From Mycolicibacter sinensis (GTDB taxonomy: Bacteria; Actinomycetota; Actinomycetes; Mycobacteriales; Mycobacteriaceae): a stretch of DNA of 64,000 nt. The notes under the pieces are model-generated. The model did no database searches. It saw nothing but the letters and a program-made list of their open reading frames with translations, and was not told the DNA's origin. This document shows positions 11,966 to 20,509 of the stretch, in pieces. The translations under genes were made by a program, and so were the position numbers. Position 1 is the stretch's first letter. Each line of letters begins with the position of its first letter. Location: positions 1 through 64,000 of the forward strand of contig NZ_LZIN01000055.1 in assembly GCF_001667375.1 (NCBI RefSeq). Direction: 5' to 3'.

Positions 11966-12426
11966 TGCTGGAAGTCGGTACCGAAGCTCCTGATTTCACC
12001 CTCAAGGACCAGAATCAGCAGCAGGTCACCCTGAGCGATTACCGCGGTGAGAAGAACGTTTTGCTGGTGTTCTTCCCGTTGGCGTTCACCGGCATTTGCG
12101 AGGGTGAGCTGGGTCAATTGCGTGACCATCTGCCGACCTACGTCAACGACGACAGCGTGGCACTGGCCATCTCGGTCGGTCCGCCGCCCACCCACAAGAT
12201 CTGGGCCACCCAGAGCGGGTTCCTGTTCCCGGTGCTCTCGGACTTCTGGCCGCACGGCGCGGTCAGCCAGACCTATGGGGTGTTCAACGAAGACACCGGC
12301 TTCTCCAACCGCGGCACTTTCGTGGTCGACAAGTCCGGGATCATCCGGTTCGCCGAGATGAAGGCGCCCGGCGAGGCCCGCGACCAGCAGCTCTGGGTCG
12401 ACGCGCTGGCGGCGCTGAAGTCCTGA
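11965..12426 (+). CDS. ahpE: One-cysteine peroxiredoxin AhpE
   Basis: A 153-residue thioredoxin-fold peroxiredoxin. The peroxidatic cysteine is Cys45 in PLAFTGICEGEL, at the same position as in M. tuberculosis AhpE, and no second resolving cysteine is present, as expected for the 1-Cys AhpE class. AhpE reduces peroxides and peroxynitrite, using mycoredoxin or mycothiol for recycling. The ATG overlaps the stop of the DUF3052 gene. A GC-rich hairpin follows at 12465-12479. Confidence 0.95.
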   Translation: MLEVGTEAPDFTLKDQNQQQVTLSDYRGEKNVLLVFFPLAFTGICEGELGQLRDHLPTYVNDDSVALAISVGPPPTHKIWATQSGFLFPVLSDFWPHGAVSQTYGVFNEDTGFSNRGTFVVDKSGIIRFAEMKAPGEARDQQLWVDALAALKS

Positions 12427-12464
12427 CGCTGTTCGCGGTGAGTGTGCGGTCCGCCCGCCGACAC

Positions 12465-12479
12465 GCCGCCTGAGGCGGC
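12465..12479. terminator. GC hairpin downstream of ahpE
   Basis: GCCGCC-TGA-GGCGGC forms a 6-bp stem with a 3-base loop between ahpE and the tRNA gene. There is no T-tract, so intrinsic termination is only a possibility. Confidence 0.35.
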
Positions 12480-12536
12480 ATTCTGTGCACGGTCGTCGCG
12501 GGGTGTAGCCGTTTTGGGTCTGCGGTACCGGCCCGG

Positions 12537-12542
12537 TAACCT
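12537..12542 (+). promoter_or_regulatory. Candidate -10 element of tRNA-Val
   Basis: TAACCT matches the mycobacterial TANNNT -10 pattern and ends 11 bases before the mature 5' end of the tRNA. No good -35 element was seen. Confidence 0.35.
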
Positions 12543-12553
12543 CCCCGAGGCAG

Positions 12554-12628
12554 GGGCGCGTAGCTCAGTGGTAGAGCTCTGGTTTTACACACCAGCGGTC
12601 GGCGGTTCGATACCGTCCGCGCCCACCA
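12554..12628 (+). tRNA. tRNA-Val (anticodon UAC)
   Basis: The cloverleaf closes by eye: acceptor GGGCGCG pairs with CGCGCCC, the D stem is GCTC/GAGC, the anticodon stem CTGGT/ACCAG encloses TTTACAC, and the T arm GGCGG-TTCGATA-CCGTC is followed by discriminator A and an encoded CCA. The anticodon UAC reads GUA valine codons. Confidence 0.95.
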
Positions 12629-12668
12629 GCGTGGTTTGACGTCGGCGTAAACGGTCAATGCAACGCCC

Positions 12669-12887
12669 ATGACCACTTCTCCCTTGCCGCCAGATCCAGG
12701 TTCGATCCCGCCTCCGGCTCCGGGAACACCCGGCGCGGCTGGAACCGGCACATCGGACGTACCCCCCACGACCGGCTCGCAGCTGACGCCGGCGGGCCGG
12801 CCGGGGGCATCACCAGGGCTGATGCTGTGGGTGGGACTGGCCGTGCTGGCCGTGATCATCATCGTCTTGATCGTGCTAGCGGTATGA
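12669..12887 (+). CDS. Small proline-rich single-pass membrane protein (DUF6480-like)
   Basis: A 72-residue protein with a Pro/Gly/Thr-rich N-terminal 50 residues (PLPPDPGSIPPPAPGTPG) and one C-terminal transmembrane helix (LMLWVGLAVLAVIIIVLIVL). This layout resembles the actinobacterial DUF6480 family as I remember it. The start ATG follows the tRNA by about 40 bases with no strong ribosome-binding site. Function is unknown; nothing in the neighbours points to one. Confidence 0.6.
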   Translation: MTTSPLPPDPGSIPPPAPGTPGAAGTGTSDVPPTTGSQLTPAGRPGASPGLMLWVGLAVLAVIIIVLIVLAV

Positions 12888-12897
12888 GCGCCGCCGG

Positions 12898-13365
12898 TCA
12901 GTCCGGACCGGTGCCAGCGAGTTCGGCTTGGCGCGAGTGCCAAATCAGTCCAGCGAGTGCGCGACCGCGCCGAGGCTGGTGAAGGGCGAGCTGCTCGGGA
13001 ATCTCGCCGGACAGCAGGGCAGTGGGGCTGGTCAGCCAGGTCCACAGTGGCCATCCGGTGATGCCGGCCTCGGCGAGCGCCGCCAGTATGGGTTGCAGTT
13101 CGGGGCGGGGACGGCCGAGCTCGTCCAGCTGGAACGCCGGGATCACGGTCCGCCCCTGGTGGGTAAGGGTGAATACCTCGTGGCTTTCGCGGCGGCGGGT
13201 CAGCCACGTCCGGGTGTTGGAAGTGGTGGTGTCCCCAACATTGCGTGCCATCAGCGCCCGAAGGAGATCGGTGCGGGTCGTCGAGGCGTGATCGGCTTGC
13301 AGCACGCGCACGTGCCCGATGAGGTCGAGTGCCTCCTCGACGTCGCAACGGCTTACCCCCCGCAC
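12898..13365 (-). CDS. ParS/MbcA-like (Xre antitoxin toxin-binding-type) protein, orphan
   Basis: A 155-residue protein whose second half (VIPAFQLDELGRPRPELQPI, then WPLWTWLTSPTALLSGEIPE) resembles the C-terminal domain of the Xre/MbcA/ParS antitoxin family, where W-x-x-L/F-x-x-P-x-x-x-L-x-G-x-x-P-x-x-L is characteristic. The first half may contain a DNA-binding segment (TRTDLLRALMARNVGDTTTS). No RES-domain toxin or other obvious partner lies next to it: the following gene leftward is the small membrane protein and upstream are a metal sensor and its His-rich partner. The GTG start is uncertain. Confidence 0.55.
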   Translation of the reverse strand: MRGVSRCDVEEALDLIGHVRVLQADHASTTRTDLLRALMARNVGDTTTSNTRTWLTRRRESHEVFTLTHQGRTVIPAFQLDELGRPRPELQPILAALAEAGITGWPLWTWLTSPTALLSGEIPEQLALHQPRRGRALAGLIWHSRQAELAGTGPD

Positions 13366-13391
13366 CTCGAGGTGGCCAGCTCCGTCAGGGC

Positions 13392-13544
13392 TCAGTGCGA
13401 ATGGGCGTGCCCCTCGTCGGCAAGTCCGGCCTCATGCACGTGCGGATGGCTGTGCACGGTGCCGTCGTCATGAGTGTGTTCGTGTTCGTGCTCGACGTGC
13501 TCGTGCGCATGCGGCGCGTCATGGTCGTGGTTGTGGTGCGACAT
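13392..13544 (-). CDS. Histidine-rich 50-residue metal-binding peptide
   Basis: Eighteen of 50 residues are histidine, mostly in HxH and HDHD/HEHE patterns mixed with Asp and Glu (for example HEHVEHEHEHTHDDG), which is how cytosolic Ni/Co/Zn storage or delivery peptides look. The ATG has AGGGAG 8 bases upstream and lies 5 bases after the stop of a KmtR-like metal sensor, so the two form one transcription unit. It is not a transporter fragment: there is no hydrophobic segment. Binding of Ni, Co or Zn is inferred from composition and context only. Confidence 0.75.
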   Translation of the reverse strand: MSHHNHDHDAPHAHEHVEHEHEHTHDDGTVHSHPHVHEAGLADEGHAHSH

Positions 13545-13549
13545 GGGGC

Positions 13550-13966
13550 TCAACTCCCTTGTTCGATGATTCGTTGCCTCAGCGCGGGCAACGCCTGGCC
13601 GGCAGCGGCCGGCAGGTAGTTGGCGCCACGGTGATGTGGCGGCACTCCGGGGCCGGCGTGCTCGGCGTTGAAGACGGCGTCGGTGACCAATTGGCAGACG
13701 TGCTCGTTCTCCATGCTGTAGAAGACCGTGGTGCCTTCCCGGCGAGTGCGCACCAGCCGTGCCATCCGGAGTTTCGCCAGGTGCTGGGAGACCGACGGGG
13801 CCGGTTTGCCGACGTGTTCGGCGAGTTCGCTCACCGACATCTCGCGGCTGGTCAGCGCCCAGAGCACCTGCACCCGGGTGGCGTCGGCCAGCATCCGGAA
13901 CACCTCGACGATCAGGCCCACCTGATCGTCGGGTAGCCGGTCGGCCGGGCCAGTATCTGCATGCAT
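13550..13966 (-). CDS. kmtR: ArsR/SmtB-family metal sensor, KmtR-like
   Basis: A winged-helix ArsR/SmtB repressor of 138 residues from the ATG. The DNA-binding helices are SVSELAEHVGKPAPSVSQHL, and a C-terminal ENEHV...AVFNAEH pattern supplies histidine/glutamate metal ligands on the last helix. The N-terminus (MHADTGPADRLPDDQ) and the HTH closely resemble what I recall of M. tuberculosis KmtR (Rv0827c), a Ni/Co sensor that lies elsewhere in H37Rv. A TTG two codons upstream is an alternative start, but a -10-like TATTAT ends 6 bases before the ATG, suggesting leaderless expression. A palindrome overlaps the start, consistent with autorepression. Confidence 0.82.
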   Translation of the reverse strand: MHADTGPADRLPDDQVGLIVEVFRMLADATRVQVLWALTSREMSVSELAEHVGKPAPSVSQHLAKLRMARLVRTRREGTTVFYSMENEHVCQLVTDAVFNAEHAGPGVPPHHRGANYLPAAAGQALPALRQRIIEQGS

Positions 13967-13975
13967 ACGCAAATA
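13954..13975. promoter_or_regulatory. Imperfect palindrome over the kmtR start, candidate metal-sensor operator
   Basis: Symmetric TAT-N-TGC ... GCA-N-ATA half-sites, the form expected for ArsR/SmtB dimers, cover the start codon and overlap the -10-like TATTAT (minus strand, 13978-13973). Bound repressor would block initiation directly. Confidence 0.55.
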
Positions 13976-14074
13976 ATAGATCTTCGGGGCGGCGGGGTGT
14001 CAACCCTCGGCCCGTCCCGGGGCTGTCGGTAGTCTCCAGCGACAACCCGTCAGCGCAGTAGCAGAGGTGAACCG

Positions 14075-15667
14075 ATGTCGACGTACGACTTGCGCCACCC
14101 CATCCATTCCGGGCATCTGACCGTGGGCGCCCTCAAGCGCAACAAGGACAAACCGGTGCTGGCCCTCGGCGACACCACGCTGACCGGCGGCCAGCTCGCC
14201 GAGCGCATCAGCCAATACATTCAGGCCTTCGAGGCGCTCGGCGCCGACACCTGCGGCCTGCTGTCACTGAACCGCCCCGAGGTGCTGATGATCATCGGCG
14301 CCGGGCAGACCCAAGGCTATCGGCGCACCGCCCTGCACCCGCTGGGGTCGCTGGACGACCACGCCTATGTGCTGGCCGACGCCGGGGTCAGCACGCTGAT
14401 CATCGACCCCACCCCGGCCTTCGTGGAGCGCGCCCTGGGCCTGCTCGACAAGGTGCCCGCGCTGCGACAGGTGCTGACCATCGGGCCGGTGCCACCGGAG
14501 CTCGACGGCAAGGCGGTCGACCTGGCCGCCCAAGCCGCCAAATTCGAGCCACAGCCCCTGGTGGCCGCCGATCTGCCCACAGACCACATCGGCGGGCTCA
14601 CCTACACCGGCGGGACCACCGGAAAACCGAAGGGCGTCATCGGCACCGTGGGGTCCATCACCGCGATGACGACCATTCAGCTCGCCGAGTGGGAGTGGCC
14701 GGAACAGCCCAAGTTTTTGATGTGCACCCCGCTCTCCCATGCGGGCGCGGCGTTCTTCGTGCCGACCATCGTCAAGGGCGGCCAACTGGTGGTGCTGACC
14801 AAGTTCGACCCGGCCGAGGTGCTGCGCGTGATCGAGGAGCAGAAGATCACCGCCACCATGCTGGTGCCGTCGATGATCTACGCGCTGCTGGATCACCCGG
14901 ATTCGCACACCCGCGACCTGTCCTCGCTGGAGACGGTGTACTACGGCGCCTCGGCGATGAACCCGGTCCGGCTCCAGGAGGGCATCGATCGGTTCGGCCC
15001 GATCTTCGCTCAGTACTACGGCCAGTCCGAGGCGCCGATGGTGATCACCTACCTGGCCAAGGGGGACCACGACCAGAAGCGACTCACCTCCTGCGGCCGC
15101 CCGACGCTGTTCGCCCGGGTGGCGCTACTCGGCGAGGACGGCAAACCGGTGGCCCAGGGCGAGGTCGGCGAGATCTGTGTGTCCGGGCCGCTGCTCTCCG
15201 GTGGCTACTGGAAGCTTCCGGAGGCCACCGCCGAGACGTTCAAGGACGGCTGGATGCACACCGGCGACCTGGCCCGTGAAGACGAAGACGGCTTCTACTA
15301 CATCGTGGACCGCACCAAGGACATGATCGTCACCGGCGGCTTCAACGTGTTCCCCCGCGAGGTCGAGGACGTCATCGCCGAGCACCCCTGCGTGGCTCAG
15401 GTGTGCGTGATCGGCACCCCCGACGAGAAGTGGGGTGAGGCGGTGACCGCGGTGGTGGTGCTGCGTGCCGGTGTCGACACCGGTGCCGCGGCCATCGCCG
15501 CGATGGCAGCCGAGATCCAGTCCGCGGTCAAAGAACGCAAGGGCTCGGTCCAATCACCCAAGCAGGTCGTCGTCGCGGAATCGCTGCCGGTGACCGCGCT
15601 GGGTAAGCCGGACAAGAAGGCGGTGCGCGCCCAATTCTGGTCCGGCGCAGCACGTTCGGTCGGCTGA
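14075..15667 (+). CDS. fadD8: Fatty-acid-CoA ligase, FadD8-like
   Basis: A 530-residue adenylate-forming enzyme that activates a carboxylic acid with ATP and transfers it to CoA. The P-loop-like motif YTGGTTGKPKG is at 177-187, YYGQSE near 313 is the adenine/substrate motif, GWMHTGDLA near 393 carries the conserved Asp, and GKPDKKAVR near the C-terminus holds the catalytic lysine. Long stretches match my memory of M. tuberculosis FadD8, which is not at this position in H37Rv. The chain-length preference cannot be read. RBS AGAGGTG precedes the ATG. Confidence 0.8.
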   Translation: MSTYDLRHPIHSGHLTVGALKRNKDKPVLALGDTTLTGGQLAERISQYIQAFEALGADTCGLLSLNRPEVLMIIGAGQTQGYRRTALHPLGSLDDHAYVLADAGVSTLIIDPTPAFVERALGLLDKVPALRQVLTIGPVPPELDGKAVDLAAQAAKFEPQPLVAADLPTDHIGGLTYTGGTTGKPKGVIGTVGSITAMTTIQLAEWEWPEQPKFLMCTPLSHAGAAFFVPTIVKGGQLVVLTKFDPAEVLRVIEEQKITATMLVPSMIYALLDHPDSHTRDLSSLETVYYGASAMNPVRLQEGIDRFGPIFAQYYGQSEAPMVITYLAKGDHDQKRLTSCGRPTLFARVALLGEDGKPVAQGEVGEICVSGPLLSGGYWKLPEATAETFKDGWMHTGDLAREDEDGFYYIVDRTKDMIVTGGFNVFPREVEDVIAEHPCVAQVCVIGTPDEKWGEAVTAVVVLRAGVDTGAAAIAAMAAEIQSAVKERKGSVQSPKQVVVAESLPVTALGKPDKKAVRAQFWSGAARSVG

Positions 15668-15669
15668 GG

Positions 15670-16533
15670 TCAGCCCAGCGCCTCAGCCAGCCGGCGCCAC
15701 TGCGCGCGCGGAAAGGCGCGCGGGTCCGCGTCCAGCAACTGCACACAGACGTGGTCGGCGCCGGCGGCCCGGTGCTCGGCGATCCGGCTGGTCACGGCCT
15801 CCGGGGTGCCCCAGGCGATGATCGCGTCGAATAACCGATCACTGACTTCAGCGATGTCGTCCTCGGAGAAACCTGACCGCAGCAGATTGTTGGCGTAGTT
15901 GGGCAGTGCCAGGTAGGGGCCCAGCCACTTGGTGCCGATCGCGCGTGCTTCGTCGCGGCTGGTGCACAGGATCGCGGTCTGCTCGGGCAGCAGCAACGGT
16001 CCGTCGCCGAGGTGCTCGCGGGCAAACCGGGTGTGCTCGGGGGTGGTCAGGTAGGGGTGGGCCCCGCGGCTGCGGGTGGCGGCCAGTTTGAGCATCTTCG
16101 GGCCCAGCGCCGCGAGCACCCGCGAATCGACCGGGACGGGCGCGTCGGCGGCGTCCAGCCCGTCGAGAAACTCGCTCATCGCGCGCAGCGGCCGGCGGTA
16201 TCGCCCGGGGTCCCCGGCGTCGATCAGCGGAGCGTGGCTGACCCCGATGCCGAGCAGGAACCGGTCACCGTGCGTCGCGGTCAGCGATGCGTAGGACGCC
16301 GCGACGTCGGCCGGGGTGTGCATCCACAGGTTCAGGATTCCGGTGGCGATGACCGCCTGCCGGGTGGCCGACAGCAGGTTTTCCACCGAGTCGAACACCG
16401 GGCCACCGACGTCGGGGATCCACAATGCGCCGAAGCCCAAGTCCTCCAGCTCGGCGGCCGCCTCGGCGGCCTCGCCCTGATCGCCGTAGCGCAGCGGCGC
16501 ACTCCAGATCCCGACGCCCGTGATGTTCACCAT
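15670..16533 (-). CDS. LLM-class F420-dependent oxidoreductase
   Basis: A 287-residue luciferase-like (beta/alpha)8 protein. Recognisable parts are the N-terminal ELEDLGFGALWIPDVGG, ATGILNLWMHTP, and RFLLGIGVSHAPLID, which belong to the F420-dependent subgroup common in mycobacteria. Substrate is unknown. The stop lies 2 bases beyond the convergent fadD8 stop, so the genes are tail to tail. The ATG start is supported by the family N-terminus, where a short beta-strand follows at once. Confidence 0.82.
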   Translation of the reverse strand: MVNITGVGIWSAPLRYGDQGEAAEAAAELEDLGFGALWIPDVGGPVFDSVENLLSATRQAVIATGILNLWMHTPADVAASYASLTATHGDRFLLGIGVSHAPLIDAGDPGRYRRPLRAMSEFLDGLDAADAPVPVDSRVLAALGPKMLKLAATRSRGAHPYLTTPEHTRFAREHLGDGPLLLPEQTAILCTSRDEARAIGTKWLGPYLALPNYANNLLRSGFSEDDIAEVSDRLFDAIIAWGTPEAVTSRIAEHRAAGADHVCVQLLDADPRAFPRAQWRRLAEALG

Positions 16534-16563
16534 GACTCCAGGATGGCACGGCGCCGGCGACGG

Positions 16564-17409
16564 TCAGCGCCGGCGGCCGTACCGGTCGGCGAGCTTCTGC
16601 TCGACGGTCATCGGCGATGCGGGCTCGTCGGTGTCGGGGTCATCGATGGTCCGTTCGTCGAGAGCCTTCTCCGACCGCCGGGCGCGTATCTCGGCGTACG
16701 CGAAGTAGCCCAAGCCGATCGGGGCGAGGATCCCGAACGCGATCCACTGGATCCCGTAGGACAAGAACGGCCCGTTATCGCGGCGCGGTAGCGCGATCAA
16801 TCCCAGCCCGCCCGGCTGGTCCTCCACCAGCTGCAGGTAGGAGCCGGTGAGCGGGACCCCGGTGAATGCCGCGACCTGGTCGGTGTTGATCGAATACACC
16901 TGACGGAAACCGTTCTCGCTGAACGGATTCTTGCCCGGAATCACCTCCTGCGGATCCCGCAGCCGTGCGGTGATGGTGACCTGCTCATCCGGTGGCGGCG
17001 GGATCTGCGGCATCCGCGAGCCGCCGTCGTCGGTGCGCACATAGCCGCGGTTGACCAGTACGGTCGGCCCGCCGCGGACCGCGAACGGCGTCAGCACCTC
17101 AAACGCCGGCACCCCTTCGACCAGCCGCAACCGCACCAGCACCTGTGCCTCGGCAAGGTAGTGCCCGGTGGCACTCACCGGCCGCCACTGATCGTCCGGC
17201 GCCGACGAATCTTGGTGCGGCAACAGCGTTGTCAGCGGCACCGGCTCCGCGGTCAGCGCGTGTTCGAGCTGGCTGTTGGCCCGCGACGTGGTGGTGTTCT
17301 TGCCCAGCTGCCAGGGCGCCAGCACGGTGAAACACAGATAGGCGAAGGCCAGCACCACCACCGCCAGGGCCAGCCAGCTCGGGCGCAGCAGGAAGGCCAG
17401 CCGCCGCAT
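16564..17409 (-). CDS. SURF1-family cytochrome oxidase assembly protein
   Basis: A 281-residue membrane protein with the SURF1 layout: an N-terminal transmembrane helix (LALAVVVLAFAYLCFTVLAPWQLGK), an extracytoplasmic domain with VLVNRGYVRTDDG, and a C-terminal helix (GIQWIAFGILAPIGLGYFAY). SURF1 proteins help insert haem a into the cytochrome aa3 oxidase whose ctaC and ctaF genes lie at 60570-62058. The ATG overlaps the ptpA stop by one base, so it is co-translated with the phosphatase, as Rv2235/Rv2234 are in H37Rv. Confidence 0.9.
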   Translation of the reverse strand: MRRLAFLLRPSWLALAVVVLAFAYLCFTVLAPWQLGKNTTTSRANSQLEHALTAEPVPLTTLLPHQDSSAPDDQWRPVSATGHYLAEAQVLVRLRLVEGVPAFEVLTPFAVRGGPTVLVNRGYVRTDDGGSRMPQIPPPPDEQVTITARLRDPQEVIPGKNPFSENGFRQVYSINTDQVAAFTGVPLTGSYLQLVEDQPGGLGLIALPRRDNGPFLSYGIQWIAFGILAPIGLGYFAYAEIRARRSEKALDERTIDDPDTDEPASPMTVEQKLADRYGRRR

Positions 17410-17903
17410 CAGCCGCCCTCGCCGCCCGCCAGCTGCGCGTCGACCCAGTCGTGCAGGCCCGGCAGCGCGGCCGCGATGACCTCAAAAGCCCGCTGGAAAT
17501 CGTCGTGGCCGCCGTAGTAGGGATCCTCGACGTCGGGGACGGCGGCACCCGAACGCGGATCGAAGGAGCGCAGCATCCGGATCCGCTCAGCCGGAACCCC
17601 GAGCCCGCGAAGCCAGCCGACATGGTTGCGCCCCAGCGCCACCACCAGATCGGCCGACATGTGGTCGGCGTCGACCTGAGCGGCGCTGTGCTCCACCGGA
17701 TAGCCGTGGGCGAGCAGCACCCGGTTGGTGCGCTCGTCGGCGCCCTTGCCGGTGTGCCAATCCGCGGTCCCGGCGCTGGTGACCCGCACCGCATCACCCA
17801 AGCCACGCTGCGCAAGCTCGTGGGCGAACATCTTCTCGGCCATCGGGGAGCGGCAGATGTTGCCGGTGCAGACGAACGTGACATGCAAGGTCGGCTCAGA
17901 CAC
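17409..17903 (-). CDS. ptpA: Low-molecular-weight protein tyrosine phosphatase PtpA
   Basis: 164 residues with the LMW-PTP P-loop VCTGNICRS (nucleophile Cys12, Arg18) and the general-acid loop DVEDPYYGG, whose paired tyrosines are the residues phosphorylated in M. tuberculosis PtpA. In pathogens PtpA is secreted and blocks phagosome acidification; in this organism only the phosphatase activity can be inferred. It overlaps the ptkA gene by 8 bases upstream and SURF1 by one base downstream, forming a tight ptkA-ptpA-SURF1 operon. Confidence 0.95.
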   Translation of the reverse strand: MSEPTLHVTFVCTGNICRSPMAEKMFAHELAQRGLGDAVRVTSAGTADWHTGKGADERTNRVLLAHGYPVEHSAAQVDADHMSADLVVALGRNHVGWLRGLGVPAERIRMLRSFDPRSGAAVPDVEDPYYGGHDDFQRAFEVIAAALPGLHDWVDAQLAGGEGG

Positions 17904-18567
17904 CGAGCACCTCCCGCAACTCGGCGACGGTCTGGACGCGGGCGGCCGGACCTGTCTCGGCGTCGTCGTAATCGGCCTGCCCGTAACCCCAGCCGACCAG
18001 CACGGTGTCGATACCGTGCACGGCCGCCCCGTCCACGTCGTGGCGCCGGTCGCCCACCATCAGCACCCGGTCCGGCAGCGGCGCCAGCTGCTCCAGCGCG
18101 TGGGCCAGCACGTCGGACTTGGTCGCCCGCCTGCCGTCGACGCTGGCGCCGGCGACGACGTCGAAGAACCCGTCGAGTGAGAAGTGGGCCAGGATCTTGC
18201 GTGCGGTCGGCTCGACTTTGGAGGTGGCGACGGCCAGCCGCACCCCGGCGGCCCGCAGGTCGGCCAGCAACGCGGTGACGCCGTCGAACATGGTGTTCAT
18301 CATCCAGCCGCGGCTGGTGTAGTCGGCGCGGTAGGCCGCGATCGCTGCGTCGGTCTGTTCGCCGAGGCCCATCGCGGCCAGCGTGTGGTGCATCGGCGGG
18401 CCGACGAGCTGTTGGGCCAGATCACCGCCGGGGACCGGCGCCCCGATGTGGTCCAGTGCGTGGCGGAAGCTGGCGACGATCCCGGCGGCGGAGTCGGTCA
18501 AGGTGCCGTCCAGGTCGAAGATCACCAGCTCGGCGGTGGCAGTGGTCGTGCGCGTCACGGCCCCCAT
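17896..18567 (-). CDS. ptkA: HAD-superfamily phosphatase/tyrosine kinase PtkA
   Basis: A HAD hydrolase of about 223 residues with motif I FDLDGTLTDS, motif II VATSK, and motif III/IV MVGDRRHDVDGA. The direct neighbour of ptpA in mycobacteria is PtkA (Rv2232), a HAD protein reported to phosphorylate PtpA on tyrosine. I use the ATG at 18567; the frame is open 13 codons further upstream, and the M. tuberculosis protein carries a longer N-terminal extension that is missing here. A plain phosphoglycolate-phosphatase-like role is the alternative. Confidence 0.85.
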   Translation of the reverse strand: MGAVTRTTTATAELVIFDLDGTLTDSAAGIVASFRHALDHIGAPVPGGDLAQQLVGPPMHHTLAAMGLGEQTDAAIAAYRADYTSRGWMMNTMFDGVTALLADLRAAGVRLAVATSKVEPTARKILAHFSLDGFFDVVAGASVDGRRATKSDVLAHALEQLAPLPDRVLMVGDRRHDVDGAAVHGIDTVLVGWGYGQADYDDAETGPAARVQTVAELREVLGV

Positions 18568-18620
18568 TGTCCCCGACGTGCGCGGCGGGCCCGCCGGGTG
18601 GCGCACTACTGTCTTGAAGT

Positions 18621-19754
18621 GTGACTGCGCGGCTGGCTGACGTCATCGACGTGCTGGACGCCGCCTACCCGCCGGAACTGGCCCAGTCCTGGGATTCGGT
18701 CGGGCTGGTCTGCGGCGACCCCGACGAGCTGGTGAGCTCGGTGACCGTGGCCGTCGACGCCACCGCCGCGGTGGTCGACGAGGTTCCCGAGGGCGGCCTG
18801 CTGCTGGCTCATCATCCGCTGCTGCTGCGCGGGGTGGACACCGTGGCCGCGAGCACGCCCAAGGGAGCCCTGATCCACCGGCTGATCCGTTCCGGACGTG
18901 CCTTGTTCACCGCCCACACCAACGCCGACGCGGCCAGCCCCGGGGTATCGGATGCGCTGGCCGAGGCGCTGGGGCTGACGGTGGAGGCCGTGCTGGAACC
19001 GGCGGTCAGGCCTCCCGACACCGACAAGTGGGTGATCTACACCCCGACCGAGCACGCCGAGGCGGTGCGGGCCGCGGTGTTCGCCGCCGGGGCCGGGCAC
19101 ATCGGGGACTATGCGCAGTGCAGCTGGAGTGTGGCCGGTACCGGGCAGTTTTTGCCCGGCGCCGGGGCGGCGCCGACAATAGGCCAGGTGGGCGCGGTGG
19201 AGCGCGTCGCCGAGGACCGCGTCGAGGTGGTGGCGCCGGCCCGGATCCGCGGCCGGGTCCGCGCGGCGCTGCTGGCCGCGCACCCCTACGAGGAGCCGGC
19301 GTTCGACGTCTTCGCGCTGCAGCCGCTACCGGCCGGTGTCGGGATCGGCCGGATCGGCACCTTGGCAGCGCCGGAGCCGCTGAGCGCCTTCGTCGCCCGG
19401 GTCGCCGCCGGGCTGCCCGCCACCTCATGGGGGGTGCGCGCGGCCGGGGATCCGGATCTGCCGGTGTCGCGGGTCGCGGTCTGCGGCGGTGCCGGGGACT
19501 CGCTGCTGGATGCGGCGGCCAAGGCCGACGCCCAGGTTTTCCTCACCGCGGATCTGCGTCACCACCCGGCCGACGAGCACTCCCGCCGGTCACCGGTGGC
19601 GCTGGTCGACGTGGCGCACTGGGCCAGTGAATACCCCTGGTGCGCGCAAGCCGCCGACGTGCTCCGTTCGCACTTCGGTGCGGCCGTGCCGGTGCGCGTC
19701 AGCGCGCTGCGCACCGACCCCTGGAACCTCGCTTGCGAAGGAGACCGGCAATGA
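18621..19754 (+). CDS. NIF3/DUF34-family metal-binding protein (Rv2230c-like)
   Basis: A 377-residue protein of the YqfO/NIF3 family with the metal-ligand motif [11 protein letters not shown] (His64, His65) and [11 protein letters not shown] near residue 98. The middle carries the inserted domain seen in longer bacterial NIF3 proteins. A GTP cyclohydrolase I type 2 label is often transferred to this family but is not well founded. Starts with GTG, diverges from ptkA across about 50 bp, and its stop overlaps the next start (ATGA). Confidence 0.88.
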   Translation: MTARLADVIDVLDAAYPPELAQSWDSVGLVCGDPDELVSSVTVAVDATAAVVDEVPEGGLLLAHHPLLLRGVDTVAASTPKGALIHRLIRSGRALFTAHTNADAASPGVSDALAEALGLTVEAVLEPAVRPPDTDKWVIYTPTEHAEAVRAAVFAAGAGHIGDYAQCSWSVAGTGQFLPGAGAAPTIGQVGAVERVAEDRVEVVAPARIRGRVRAALLAAHPYEEPAFDVFALQPLPAGVGIGRIGTLAAPEPLSAFVARVAAGLPATSWGVRAAGDPDLPVSRVAVCGGAGDSLLDAAAKADAQVFLTADLRHHPADEHSRRSPVALVDVAHWASEYPWCAQAADVLRSHFGAAVPVRVSALRTDPWNLACEGDRQ

Positions 19755-20485
19755 AAGCCGAAGTGGCACAGCAACGTTCGCTGCTGGAATTGTCGGAGAT
19801 CGACGCCGAGCTGTCCCGGCTCGCGCATCGGGCCGGTCATTTGCCCGAACAGCAGGACCGGATGCGCATTCAGGCCGATCACACGGCTGCCTCCGATCGG
19901 ATGGCCGCGCTGGAACTGGCGTTGGAGGACTTGGACGCCCAGGCCGCCCGCTTCGAGTCGGAGATCGACGCGGTGCGCCAGCGCGAGGACCGCGACCGCG
20001 CCCTGCTGGACTCGGGGCAGGTCAATGCCAAGCAGGTCGCCGACCTGCATCACGAGCTGGAGACGTTGCAGCGCCGCCAGGCCAGCCTGGAGGACTCGCT
20101 GCTGGAGCTGCTGGAGCAGCGCGAGCAACTGCAGGCCCAGGCGACCGCCGAGTCGGCCGTGATCGACGGACTGGCCGCCGACCTGGCCCGGGTGCAGCAG
20201 ACGCTGGACACCGCCTCGGGCGAGATCGAGGCCACCCGCGCCCAGCGTGCGGCGAGCCGCGAGCAGCTGGCCGCAGCGATCGACGCCGAGCTGCTGGCGC
20301 TCTATGAGCGGCAGCGCGCATCCGCCGGCGTCGGTGCCGGACCGCTGCGGGGCGGCCAGTGTGGGGCCTGCCGGATCGAGATTGACCGCGGCGAGCTGGC
20401 GCGGTTCTCGGCGGCTCCGCCGGAGGAGGTGCTGCGCTGTCCGGAGTGCAGTGCGATCCTGCTGCGGGTCAAGGACTTCGGTTAA
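19751..20485 (+). CDS. Coiled-coil C4 zinc-ribbon protein (Rv2229c-like)
   Basis: 244 residues. Residues 1-185 form a long coiled coil rich in Glu, Gln, Leu and Ala (for example [19 protein letters not shown]), and the last 45 residues contain two CxxC pairs (CGAC...CPEC) forming a zinc ribbon. This is the widespread DUF164/CT398-like family of uncertain function; M. tuberculosis Rv2229c is the counterpart. Translation is coupled to the NIF3 gene through a 4-base overlap and the RNase H fusion follows after 24 bases, which may join the three in one pathway. Confidence 0.9.
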   Translation: MKAEVAQQRSLLELSEIDAELSRLAHRAGHLPEQQDRMRIQADHTAASDRMAALELALEDLDAQAARFESEIDAVRQREDRDRALLDSGQVNAKQVADLHHELETLQRRQASLEDSLLELLEQREQLQAQATAESAVIDGLAADLARVQQTLDTASGEIEATRAQRAASREQLAAAIDAELLALYERQRASAGVGAGPLRGGQCGACRIEIDRGELARFSAAPPEEVLRCPECSAILLRVKDFG

Positions 20486-20509
20486 TGCGGCGCCGATGAA
20501 GGTGGTGGG

